Below are positions 33,592 through 42,200 of a stretch of DNA of 64,000 nt, in pieces. How positions within the stretch are numbered: the stretch's first letter is position 1; each line of letters starts with the position of its first letter. Source of the DNA: Massilia pinisoli (lineage in GTDB: Bacteria > Pseudomonadota > Gammaproteobacteria > Burkholderiales > Burkholderiaceae_D); contig NZ_JANUGW010000010.1 in the NCBI RefSeq assembly GCF_024753285.1, forward strand, positions 145,050 through 209,049. Reading direction: 5' to 3'. The position numbers were made by a program, and so were the translations under genes. The notes beneath the pieces were generated by a model, which saw nothing but the letters and a program-made list of their open reading frames with translations, made no database searches and was not told where the DNA came from.

Positions 33592-35001
33592 TTACTTGGC
33601 TGCGTTCACGATGGTGCTGATCACGTCCGGGTAGACCTGCGCAGCGGTCGAGCGGTTGAAGAGGCCGGACTGCTGGTCGTTCGTGCCGGCGTTATCCCAG
33701 TACATCGGCACCATGCCATGCGTGAACGCGGAATGCGTGATGTACTGGTCCCAGTACTTGCGATACGTGCCGGCCGGGTCGTATTGCGCACGCGACACCG
33801 CCGCATATTCGCCCAGGATCACGGGCACGCCCTTGTCGACGAAATTCGTTTTCATCTTCTGGAACTCGGCGTCGACATAGGGCTCGTTGGCCCAGCCGCC
33901 CGGATTGGCGGCCTGCCCCCATTTCCACGACGTCGAGTTGTACGTCTGCGTGAAGTCGAACGGATCGTAGAAGTGCACTTCCATCGACAGGCGGTTCGCG
34001 ACCCAGTCGCCCGGCATCGTCACGTTGCACGACGTCGAAAAGTCGATGTTCGTGTTGTACGCCTGGACGACGAGGTGGCGCGTCGCATTGTTGCCGCCCG
34101 TGGCACGCACGGCATTGATGAAGGCCTGGTTGAAGCCCTTCTGCACGTCGCAGTTTTCCGCGGTCGGCGCATTGTAGTTGCCCTCGACGTGCACTTCGTT
34201 CGTGCCCGCGAACAGCAGCGTGTCGTCGTGGTTCTTGAAGTTGTTGGCGATCTGCGTCCAGAACTTCGTCAGGCGCGCATTGGCCGTGCTCTGCTGGGCA
34301 TAGGTCGGCTGCATCCAGCCGCCGTCGTAGTGGATGTTGATCATCGCCACCAGGCCCGCGTTGTGGGCATAGTTCACGACCGTCGTCACACGGTCCATCC
34401 ACTGCGGACTGATGTTGTCGCTGGCGTCCGCGTATTGCTTCCACGAGACCGGAATGCGCACGCTCTTGAAACCGGCCGCCTTGATGCTGTTGAACATCGC
34501 CTGCGTGGCTGCAGGGGCCCAATTGCCTTCCGCGAACGTGCTGCTGCCCCATACGTACGTGCCGGACGCTTCCAGCGTGTTGCCGAGGTTCCAGCCGGGC
34601 ATCATCGTCGTCGACATCTGCATGCTCGTCATGTTGCGCATGACGCCCACGCGCACGCCACGGGCGACGCCGGAGTTATAGCTGTTACCGCCGGCCGTGA
34701 ACTTGACCCAGTACCAGTAGGCGACGCCGGGCGTGGCCGTGCTGTCCGTGTAGCTGGTGGCCGAGTTGGCCAGTTGGGCAATGCGAGCGCGTCCGGTGGG
34801 ATCTGGATCCATGTCGCGATAGACCTGGATACCGCTGACGGCGCTGCCGCTGACGGTCCAGTTCAACTGGACGTTGCCGCCGTTGCCGGTCGCGGTGAGG
34901 CAGACGGTTGCGCCGCCACCGCTGCCGCAGCTTTGCGCGTGTACAAACGGCGCGGCGCATACCGCCACGCCGAACATTGCCTTCGATAACAGTGATTTCA
35001 T
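33592..35001 (-). CDS. Secreted GH5-family endoglucanase-like glycosidase
   Basis: 469 residues, signal peptide (AMFGVAVCAAPFVHA). Residues about 30-120 look like a fibronectin type III-like module (VQLNWTVSGSAVSGIQVYRD). The catalytic TIM barrel of glycoside hydrolase family 5 follows, with MPGWNLGNTLEA, SVRIPVSWKQY, the acid/base glutamate in LLFAGTNEVHVEG and the nucleophile glutamate in PVILGEYAA. Likely cuts beta-1,4-glucans or related glycans outside the cell. It lies between the two peptide arrays, convergent to array 1 and divergent from array 2. Confidence 0.9.
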   Translation of the reverse strand: MKSLLSKAMFGVAVCAAPFVHAQSCGSGGGATVCLTATGNGGNVQLNWTVSGSAVSGIQVYRDMDPDPTGRARIAQLANSATSYTDSTATPGVAYWYWVKFTAGGNSYNSGVARGVRVGVMRNMTSMQMSTTMMPGWNLGNTLEASGTYVWGSSTFAEGNWAPAATQAMFNSIKAAGFKSVRIPVSWKQYADASDNISPQWMDRVTTVVNYAHNAGLVAMINIHYDGGWMQPTYAQQSTANARLTKFWTQIANNFKNHDDTLLFAGTNEVHVEGNYNAPTAENCDVQKGFNQAFINAVRATGGNNATRHLVVQAYNTNIDFSTSCNVTMPGDWVANRLSMEVHFYDPFDFTQTYNSTSWKWGQAANPGGWANEPYVDAEFQKMKTNFVDKGVPVILGEYAAVSRAQYDPAGTYRKYWDQYITHSAFTHGMVPMYWDNAGTNDQQSGLFNRSTAAQVYPDVISTIVNAAK

Positions 35002-35486
35002 TGCTTGTTATACCTTTCGTGAAGGTGCCCGGCCTGGTATCTCCTCCTGTCCGGGCTGTTGAGAAATCGATTTCAACAATCGCCGGTCATTGCCTGCGCA
35101 CGGTCGTTGTTGATATGTATGTCGTGCATTTGATGCGCTGAAAGGCAAGATTGCAATGACAAAAACTGCCAACCCTGGACATGAAATTTCGCAGTGCTGC
35201 GCCGTGCCGCGGCCTGCGGCAACGTGCCGGGCTCACGGCCAGTTCATGTTGGATCGCACCGAACAGCCTCTTGAATGTGTTGGATTCGACCCGTCAGGTC
35301 CCATGCGCCAGACTGTGTGACGCAGGCTTCCTCAATGCTGAGTTTTCGGCGATTTCTCGTTGTTTTTCAATGACTTACCGTGCGACGCCAAGCTGGCGCG
35401 AAGACCTGGCACGCATTTCGCAAATAGTCCATCGAGCGCAGATAAATGCCTCGACCAACCAACCGAAATCTTAAGGAGCTTTGACC
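35002..35486. other. Spacer with GH5 and array 2 promoters
   Basis: 485 bases. The right-hand part from 35251 matches the spacer before array 1, with a sigma-54 promoter at 35407-35422 and the conserved block at 35277-35297. The left part should hold the GH5 promoter on the minus strand; no clear box was recognised. No gene is seen. Confidence 0.6.
35407..35422 (+). promoter_or_regulatory. Sigma-54 promoter of peptide array 2
   Basis: TGGCACG-CATT-TCGCA, again GG-N10-GC, 64 bases before the start of the first array 2 gene. Matches the array 1 promoter except for one base in the spacer. Confidence 0.85.
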
Positions 35487-35768
35487 ATGAAAACCCTGAT
35501 CATCACCGACCTGGCCCGCACCGAGACCCTGGACAGCGCCACCATGACCACCGTGCGCGGCGGCCATAACCAATACATCGCACCGTCGTACACGTTCGGC
35601 GATTACACCTACGCCCCGACGTCCGACTCGTCGATCAATGCCAGCCAGAGCCTGAACCAGATCCAGAACGTGATGACGGCCACGGCCAACGGTTCGGCTT
35701 TCGTCGACGGCGTGAGCGTCCACAACAACGTGTCGCAAGACGGCAAGAACGTGATCGTGCGTCATTGA
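35487..35768 (+). CDS. Double-glycine leader peptide A1' (array 2)
   Basis: 93 residues, identical in amino-acid sequence to the gene at 32058. Leader 26 residues ending VRGG and A-type core of 67 residues. TAAGGAG ribosome binding site. First gene of array 2. The four DNA differences from copy 1 are all synonymous, which points to either recent duplication or strong purifying selection on both copies. Confidence 0.85.
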   Translation: MKTLIITDLARTETLDSATMTTVRGGHNQYIAPSYTFGDYTYAPTSDSSINASQSLNQIQNVMTATANGSAFVDGVSVHNNVSQDGKNVIVRH

Positions 35769-35818
35769 TCGACGCAACTTATCCAAACCATTTTCGCACC
35801 CAATCTGAGGAGAACACC

Positions 35819-36097
35819 ATGAAAACCCTGACCATCAAAGACCTGGACCGCGCCGAACAACTGGACCGCACCGCCATGGCGGCTGTGCGCGGCGGCCACA
35901 ACGAATACTACGCACCGTCGTTCAAGATGGGCGATTTCACCTACGCCCCGTCTTCGGACTCGTCGATCAACGCGATGCAGAGCCTGGGCCAGGAGCAGAA
36001 CGTGCTGACGGCGACGGCCAACGACTCGGCCTTCCTGGCCGGCGTGACCGTGAACAACACGACGCACCAGAACGGCAAGAACAAGATCATCGGCTGA
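35819..36097 (+). CDS. Double-glycine leader peptide A2' (array 2)
   Basis: 92 residues, leader ending VRGG, A-type core of 66 residues. Very close to the gene at 32375, with differences near INAMQSL, QEQNV, FLAGV and HQNGKNKIIG. GAGGAG ribosome binding site before the ATG at 35819. A 36104-36135 hairpin separates it from the next gene. Confidence 0.85.
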   Translation: MKTLTIKDLDRAEQLDRTAMAAVRGGHNEYYAPSFKMGDFTYAPSSDSSINAMQSLGQEQNVLTATANDSAFLAGVTVNNTTHQNGKNKIIG

Positions 36098-36103
36098 GTT
36101 GCT

Positions 36104-36135
36104 GCCGCGCGGGACCGATCCCGCTCCCGCGCGGC
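36104..36135 (+). terminator. GC-rich hairpin after peptide gene A2'
   Basis: 11-bp stem (GCCGCGCGGGA / TCCCGCGCGGC) with a 10-base loop between two peptide genes. No T-tract; may lower expression of downstream genes or protect upstream mRNA. Confidence 0.5.
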
Positions 36136-36174
36136 ACTCCCACCATACAAACACTACGCATACAGGAGAACATC

Positions 36175-36435
36175 ATGTCATCCATTCAAATCCGCGACCT
36201 GGCGCACAGCGCCGCACTCGACAACCAAGCCATGGCAACCGTCCGCGGCGGCTTCGCCGGCGTGGGCGTGGGCAAGGACGTCAACGTCAACGTGAACGTC
36301 AACCAGCAACTCGGCCAGTTCCAGCAAATCAGCGTCAATGTCCTCAACAACAATGGCGTCGTCGGTGCGGGCTTCGTCGGCCCCGATGTGCGCCTGGCCG
36401 CCTCGCTGTGGGGCGAGAACCGCGCCGTGTTCTGA
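36175..36435 (+). CDS. Double-glycine leader peptide B2 (array 2)
   Basis: 86 residues. Leader ending VRGG; a 60-residue B-type core (GKDVNVNVNVNQQL, FQQISVNVLNNNGV, GAGFVGPDVRLAAS), rich in Asn/Gln/Val, no cysteine. Counterpart of the gene at 32987. AGGAGA ribosome binding site. Confidence 0.85.
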   Translation: MSSIQIRDLAHSAALDNQAMATVRGGFAGVGVGKDVNVNVNVNQQLGQFQQISVNVLNNNGVVGAGFVGPDVRLAASLWGENRAVF

Positions 36436-36447
36436 CCGGAGACCGCC

Positions 36448-36726
36448 ATGAAAACCGTGATCATCACCGACCTCGCCCGCAGCGAACGCCTCGACCGCCC
36501 GACCATGTCTGCCGTGCGCGGCGGGTGGAAGGTCAACGCCGCGTCCTACATGTTCGGCGACATCAAATATGCCGGCAGCGACGACTCGTCGATCCATGCG
36601 ATGCAGAACCTCGGCCAGGCGCAGAGCTCGCTCACCGCCACCGCCAACGGTTCGGCATTCGTGGAGGGCGTCCACGTCGACAACGACGTCGCGCAGAACG
36701 GCAAGAACACGATCGTGCGCCGTTGA
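36448..36726 (+). CDS. Double-glycine leader peptide A4 (array 2)
   Basis: 92 residues. Leader ending VRGG and A-type core of 66 residues, more diverged (NAASYMFGDIKYA, DSSIHAMQNL, SSLTATANGSAF, AQNGKNTIV). Starts 13 bases after the previous gene. Followed by a hairpin-plus-T-run terminator. Confidence 0.85.
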   Translation: MKTVIITDLARSERLDRPTMSAVRGGWKVNAASYMFGDIKYAGSDDSSIHAMQNLGQAQSSLTATANGSAFVEGVHVDNDVAQNGKNTIVRR

Positions 36727-36773
36727 AAGAACACACGACGGACCGCGACAAGCAGAAAATTTGGACTACACTG

Positions 36774-36801
36774 GGGAGACCGGCCTCCGGTCTCCCTTCT
36801 T
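36774..36801 (+). terminator. Intrinsic-type terminator after peptide gene A4
   Basis: 10-bp stem GGGAGACCGG / CCGGTCTCCC with 3-base loop, followed by TTCTT. Probably ends the array 2 transcript; the next peptide gene then needs read-through or its own promoter. Confidence 0.6.
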
Positions 36802-36818
36802 CCCGTCTGGAGAGGCAT

Positions 36819-37112
36819 ATGGCTACCATTACCGTCAACGATCTTCCTGCCAGCATGGCACTGGACCGCAAGGCCATGTCGGTCATCAACGGCGGTGGCG
36901 GGGCGCCGTGGGTGTTCGGCTGGATCCTGCCGTACGTCGACGCGGCGCCGCGCCAGACGCCCGTGATCAATTTTTACCAGATCAATAATTACGCCGACCA
37001 GATGATCAACCAGTATCAGATGGTGTCGGTCAACAATACCGGCGCGAACGCCTCGCTGAACGTGGGCGTGGATGAAAGCAGTCTCAACAAAGCCGTACGC
37101 CCGACGACCTGA
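36819..37112 (+). CDS. Double-glycine leader peptide D (array 2)
   Basis: 97 residues. Leader of 26 residues with the same invariant positions, ending INGG, and then another GG, so the cut site is ambiguous. Core of about 71 residues, aromatic and Asn-rich (APWVFGWILPYVD, FYQINNYADQMINQYQ, NASLNVGVDESS), no cysteine, unlike the other types. GGAGAGG ribosome binding site. It sits between the terminator and the PP2C gene 14 bases downstream, so it may be co-transcribed with PP2C. Confidence 0.82.
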   Translation: MATITVNDLPASMALDRKAMSVINGGGGAPWVFGWILPYVDAAPRQTPVINFYQINNYADQMINQYQMVSVNNTGANASLNVGVDESSLNKAVRPTT

Positions 37113-37126
37113 AGCCCGAGCCGGCC

Positions 37127-37885
37127 ATGAGCTGCGATCCCGCCCTCCACTGGACGTCCGCCGCGCAGTCGGACGTGGGGCGGGTGCGTAGCCGCAACGA
37201 AGACGCCTGCCTCGCGCAGCCGCAGCGCGGCCTGTGGGCCGTGGCGGACGGCATGGGCGGTCATGCATTCGGCGACCTGGCGAGCCGCACCGTCGTCGAA
37301 GCGCTCGACCGCTTGCCGGCGGCGAGCAGCCTTTCCCGCTTCGTCGATGCCGTGCGCGTCGCGCTCGAGCAGGTCAACGACGCGCTGCGCGCGGAGGCGC
37401 GCGCGCGCCACGTGCCCGTGATGGGCAGCACGGTCGTCGTGCTGCTGGCCTGCGGGACGGACGTGGCGTGCGTGTGGGCCGGCGACAGCCGCATCTACCT
37501 GTACCGCCAGGGCCGCCTGCAGCAGCTCACGCGCGACCACAGCCAGGCCGCGGCACTGCAGGCGCGCGGCATCGATGCGGCGGCGGCCTCTGTCGGCGCC
37601 AACATGATCACGCGCGCGGTGGGCGCGAGCGACATCCTGGAGGTCGAGATGGCGACCCTGGATGCGCGCGATGGCGACATCTTCCTGCTGTGCAGCGATG
37701 GTCTCAGCAATCCGGTGTCGGAGCAGGAAATCCGCGAGACGCTGGCCGATGGCGATTGCGCGCAGGCGGCGCAGACCCTCATCGGGCTGGCGCTGGCCAA
37801 TGGCGGGCGCGACAATGTCACGGTGGTTGTTGCGCGGGCGGTCGATATGTCGGTCGACAAGACCCTGCTGAACCCCGCACTGTAG
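37127..37885 (+). CDS. PP2C-type Ser/Thr protein phosphatase
   Basis: 252 residues. Complete PPM-family motifs: RNEDA (metal ligand), VADGMGGHAFGD, GSTVVVLL, WAGDSRIYLYR, SDGLSN and GRDNVTVV. Metal-dependent phosphatase acting on phosphoserine and phosphothreonine in the cytoplasm. It most likely reverses the action of the Ser/Thr kinase in this locus. Begins 14 bases after peptide gene D. Its stop codon lies inside the hairpin at 37882. Confidence 0.93.
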   Translation: MSCDPALHWTSAAQSDVGRVRSRNEDACLAQPQRGLWAVADGMGGHAFGDLASRTVVEALDRLPAASSLSRFVDAVRVALEQVNDALRAEARARHVPVMGSTVVVLLACGTDVACVWAGDSRIYLYRQGRLQQLTRDHSQAAALQARGIDAAAASVGANMITRAVGASDILEVEMATLDARDGDIFLLCSDGLSNPVSEQEIRETLADGDCAQAAQTLIGLALANGGRDNVTVVVARAVDMSVDKTLLNPAL

Positions 37886-37912
37886 GGTGGACGGCTCTGC
37901 CGTCCACCCTAC
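37882..37912. repeat. Perfect 14-bp palindrome, REP-like element or terminator
   Basis: Stem GTAGGGTGGACGGC / GCCGTCCACCCTAC with 3-base loop TCT, overlapping the PP2C stop codon between convergent PP2C and sigma-54 activator genes. No T-tract. The GTAGGGTGGAC-type palindrome resembles dispersed intergenic repeats of proteobacteria; family not confirmed. Confidence 0.55.
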
Positions 37913-37931
37913 GGAACTGCGAACGTAGATC

Positions 37932-39206
37932 TCAATGGGTCTTGCGAAAATCCTTCGAATGCAAGCCATGCTTGCGCAACAGGATCTGCAGATGCGAACG
38001 GTTCATGTCCCAGCGCCGCGCCAGTTCCGCCACCGTGCCGCCCACTTCCTGCAAGCCCCGCTCCAGGCACAGCCGCTCCGCCTCGTCGCTGGCCACGCGC
38101 TTGGCCTCGGCCAGCGACACGTTCGCGCCATCTGCCGGGGCGGGCGCGATGGCCGTGGCCGGCCGGATGTCTTCCGGCAAATGCACCAGGTCCGCCGTCT
38201 CGCCGGCCAGGCAGCTGATGCGATACAGGATGTTGCGCAGCTCGCGGATATTGCCGGGATACGCATAGCGCAGCAAGAAGTCGCGCAAGCGCGCCGTCAG
38301 CGCGACGGGCCGGCGTTTTAGCGCTTCCGCCGCCTCGTCGCCGTAATAGGCCAGCAGCAGCGGGATCTCGTCCTTGCGCTCGCGCAGCGGCGGCAACGTG
38401 ACGTGGATGACGCTGAGTCGATAAAACAAGTCTTCGCGAAACGTGCCCTGCTCGATCAGCTTGCGCAGGTTTTTATTGGTCGCCGCGACGATGCGCGCAT
38501 CGACGACGATGATCTCGTCCGACCCGACGCGCTGGATCTCGTGCGACTGCAGCACACGCAACAGTTTGACCTGGCCGGGCAGCGGGAGTTCCCCGATCTC
38601 GTCGAGGAAGATCGTGCCCTTGTGCGCGCTTTCGAACTTGCCCTTGCGGTCGTTCGCGGCCCCCGTGAACGCGCCCTTCTTGTGGCCGAACAGTTCCGAT
38701 TCGAGCAGGCTGTCGGGAATCGCGCCGCAGTTGACGGACACATACGGCTTGTCCGCGCGCGCGCCGTTCGCGTGGATCACTTTCGCCATGAGTTCCTTGC
38801 CCGTGCCGCTCTCGCCGTCGACGAGTACGGGCAGGTCGGTGGGCGCCGCCTTTTCCGCGATCTCCAGCGCGTCGAGCAGCTTCGGGTTGTCGCCGAACGT
38901 GCCTTCGAACACGAAGCTGCGTGCGAGCAGCGCGCGCCGGCGCTCGCCCGTCGGCGGTTCGGCGACGGGTTCTTCTCCCGTGCGGCGCTCGACGTCGCCG
39001 CTGACGGCCTGCACGAAGCGCTCCTTGTGCGACAACTGCATCACCTCGTCGCGCAACGTGTTTGCCTGGCGCAGCAGTTTATCCACGTCCGGCCGCTCGA
39101 GCCGTGTCGCCCAGCGCAACGTGGAGCGCATGATCTCGATCTTTTCCAGCAGGGCCGCATACGACATCGCCGACCCGCGCTCGCCGCCCGGATTGAACAG
39201 TTTCAT
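37932..39206 (-). CDS. Sigma-54-dependent transcriptional activator
   Basis: 424 residues. The AAA+ domain has Walker A GESGTGKE, the GAFTGA loop that contacts sigma-54, Walker B IFLDEIGEL and DLFYRLSVI. A Fis-type helix-turn-helix follows at the C-terminus (TVAELARRWDMNRSHLQILLRK). The N-terminal region of about 100 residues has no recognisable receiver or sensor domain. Its start overlaps the exporter stop by four bases (ATGA), so it belongs to the exporter operon. Expected targets are the two arrays with -24/-12 promoters. Confidence 0.93.
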   Translation of the reverse strand: MKLFNPGGERGSAMSYAALLEKIEIMRSTLRWATRLERPDVDKLLRQANTLRDEVMQLSHKERFVQAVSGDVERRTGEEPVAEPPTGERRRALLARSFVFEGTFGDNPKLLDALEIAEKAAPTDLPVLVDGESGTGKELMAKVIHANGARADKPYVSVNCGAIPDSLLESELFGHKKGAFTGAANDRKGKFESAHKGTIFLDEIGELPLPGQVKLLRVLQSHEIQRVGSDEIIVVDARIVAATNKNLRKLIEQGTFREDLFYRLSVIHVTLPPLRERKDEIPLLLAYYGDEAAEALKRRPVALTARLRDFLLRYAYPGNIRELRNILYRISCLAGETADLVHLPEDIRPATAIAPAPADGANVSLAEAKRVASDEAERLCLERGLQEVGGTVAELARRWDMNRSHLQILLRKHGLHSKDFRKTH

Positions 39207-42200
39207 GACATCCCCGCGCCCAGCTGCTTCTGCACGAGCTCGTAGTACATGCCGCGCCGCGCGAGCAATTCGTCGTGGCGACCCTGCTCCGCGATCTTTC
39301 CTTCGTACAGCACGACGATTTTGTCGGCCCGCATGATCGTGCTGAGGCGGTGCGCGATGATGACGGCCGTGCGGCCCGCGAGGATCGTCTCCATGTTCGC
39401 CATGATGTTGCTCTCGGACTGCGTGTCGAGCGCGGACGTCGCTTCATCGAACACAAGCAGCCGAGGGTCGTGGTACAGCGCGCGCGCGATGCACAGCCGC
39501 TGCACTTGGCCGCCCGACAAGCCGACGCCGCGCTCGCCCACCACCTGCTCGTAGCCGAGCGGCAGCTTGCTGATGAAGGCGTGCGCATCGGCCATCTTCG
39601 CCACTTCCTCGACGCGGCGGCGGTCCGGGCTGTCATCGCCGCTGGCAATGTTTTCCGCGATCGTGCCGGAGAACAGAAGATTGCTCTGCATGACATAGCC
39701 GACCTGGGCGCGGAAATAACCGCGGTCGATGGCGTCCATGTCGTAGCCGTCCACGACGATCTTGCCTTCGCTGGGCGGATAGAAGCCCACGAGCAGCTTG
39801 GCCAGCGTGGTCTTGCCGGAACCGCTGCGGCCGACGATGGCGACGAGCTGGCCGGGCCGGATGTCGATGTCGATGTCTTCGAGGACGTACGGCGTGTCCT
39901 CGCCGCCGTAGCGGAAGAACACATGCTCCAGCTTCACGTCGCCCTGCAGGTCGGGCAGCACGACGCGTGCGGCGACGTCGGCCGGTTTCTGTTCCGGTTC
40001 GATGTCGAGCACATCGCCGAGGCGCTCCATCGCGACGGTGGCGTCGCCCATGCGGCTCCACAGGCCGACCAAGCCCATCAGCGGCCCCAGCACGCTGCCC
40101 ATCAGCGCATTGAATGCCATCAGCTGGCCGATGGTCAGCTCGCGCGCCAGCACGAGGCTCGCGCCCGCCCACAGGATCACGATCGTCGTCGCGGAATTCA
40201 GGATCTGGCTGGCGAGGCCCACGAGGATGCTGAACGATTGCGAGCGGTATTGCGTCTCCAGCGCCTTCACGTATTTCTTTTCCCATTTCAGGCGCACGGG
40301 ACGCTCGCTGCCCATGCCCTTGATGGTCTCGATGCCGCCCAGCGCTTCCATCAGGAACGATTGCGCATCGGTGGACGCGGTGAACACCTCGCGTGCGTAC
40401 TCCTTGATGCGCGGCGTTGCGAGCACCGTCAGCGCGACGATGGGGATCACGAAGCCGATCAGGAGCATCGTCAGCTTGACGTTGTAGAAGAACAGGATCG
40501 TGAAGTAGATGAACACCATCAGCAGGTTGAGCAACGTGGTGACCGTGGATTCGGTGAGAAAGGCGCGGATCGTCTGGTTTTCCGAGAAGCGCGCGAGGAT
40601 GTCGCCCGTCTTGCGCTTGGCAAAGAACGAGTAAGGCAGCGACATCGTGTGCTTGAAGAACTGCGCCATCATCGAAAAGTCGAGATTGCGCACCATGTAG
40701 TTCGACAAATAGGCGCGCAACGTCGACATGACTTGCGAGAACGCCGTGGAGATGACGAGGCCCAGGATCAGCAGGTGCAGCAACCCGAGGTTCTGGTGCA
40801 CGAGCACGCCGTCGAGGATGTTCTGGATGATCAGCGGCGGCACGATGCCCAGCATCTGGATCACGAACGTGGCGAGGAACAGGTGCAGCAGGATTTTTTT
40901 ATACGGCCGCAGATAGCCGACGAAGCGCAGCCACGGCGAGCGGCCTGCCGTCAGCTGCACGAGCTGCTCGCCCGGCGTGAACACGAGGCAGGTGCCGCTC
41001 CAGCCCCGCTCGAACTCTTCCACGGTCAGCTTCTTGAAGCCGACGGCCGGGTCGGCCACCCACACGTGCTGCGGCGACACGCCGTACACGATCACGTAGT
41101 GGTAGCCCTCCCAGTGCACGATGAACGGCAGCTCGAACCCCTGCAGCGCGTCGTACGTGCACTGCACGCCGCGCGCGCCGAACCCGAGCGCCTCGCCCGC
41201 GCGCGCGAGGCTGTCCAAGGTGGCGCCCTGCGCGGTCACGTTGGCCAGCTCGCGCAACTTCCCGAGCGTCATGTTGATGCCGTAATGGCGGCACAGCATC
41301 GCGAGGCAGGCGGCGCCGCAATCCATTTCCTCGGCCTGCTCGACCCACGCAAAGCGCTTGATGACTTTCTCGCCGGACTTCGGCTGCGATGCCAGGTCGA
41401 CCACGACGGGCCGCTTTCTCCGTTCGGCCAGTTTCTTCTGGCGATGCAGCTCGCGCTCGAGGAAGCGCACGCGTTCCTCGATGACGTCGCGGAATTTCGC
41501 ATTGCGCTCGAGGATGAAATGCGCTGCCTTTTCCGGAATGACGAGCACGGTCGTATCCGTCGCCGCGACGACGGTGGCCGGCTGGTCCTGGCGCATCAGG
41601 CAGGCGCGCTCGCCGAAGATCTCGCCGGGGCCCAGGGTGGCCAGCACGAATTCGTCGGTGGTGTCGTTCACGATGACGCGCACTTCGCCCTGGCGCACGA
41701 CGTACAGCCGGCGGTCGTCGCGCGCGCCCTGCTTCAGGATTTCCTTGCCGGCGCCGATGCGCTTGACACCCACGCTGCGCACGAACTCGTCCAGCTCCGG
41801 CTTGCTGACCTTGCCGCGCAGGTCGAACAGTTTCGCGACGAGCCCGCCGGCCGAGCTGATCGCCACATAGTTGTTGATGAAGTCGAGGGCGGCGGGGTTG
41901 CCGCGGATCACGGGCTCGATCGCGGTGCGCGGGATGAACCACAGCTCCGTCTTCAGCGCCGCGCGTGCGGACAGCTCGTGGCGGGCGGCGCGCAGCATGG
42001 CGATCTCGGCGAGCACTTCGCCCGTCTTGCGCACGCCCAGGCTCGTTTCCTTGCCGTGTTCCTCGCTGAACACGCGCACGGAACCGGCGTGGATCACGAA
42101 CAGGCCGTCGGCCGCGTCACCGGCATTGCAGATGGTGTCGCCGAACGCATAGGTGCGGATCTCGATGGCGGCGGCCAGCCGTTCCAGTTCCTCCGCCGTG

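Larger units (their letters stand above)
35251..35768 (+). repeat. Duplicated segment, copy 2 (promoter plus first peptide gene)
   Basis: Homologous to 31820-32339. The peptide coding part differs at four synonymous positions and no amino acid. Confidence 0.8.

Noticed and set aside
33592..35001. GH5 gene as an insertion or mobile element splitting one array into two
   Set aside because: No terminal repeats, transposase or target duplication were seen. The homologous promoter copies are better explained by segmental duplication.
35181..35474. Open frame of about 97 codons before array 2
   Set aside because: It lies across the sigma-54 promoter, has no family features and no counterpart in the matching region before array 1.
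31820..36726. Repeated short genes looked like a CRISPR-like or satellite repeat array
   Set aside because: The repeat unit encodes in-frame proteins of 64-97 residues with ribosome binding sites, and there are no uniform 25-40 bp repeats with spacers.
32058..37112. Peptides as lanthipeptide, sactipeptide or nitrile-hydratase-leader RiPPs
   Set aside because: The cores have no cysteine, the leaders are short and of double-glycine type, and no modification enzyme is encoded in the window.
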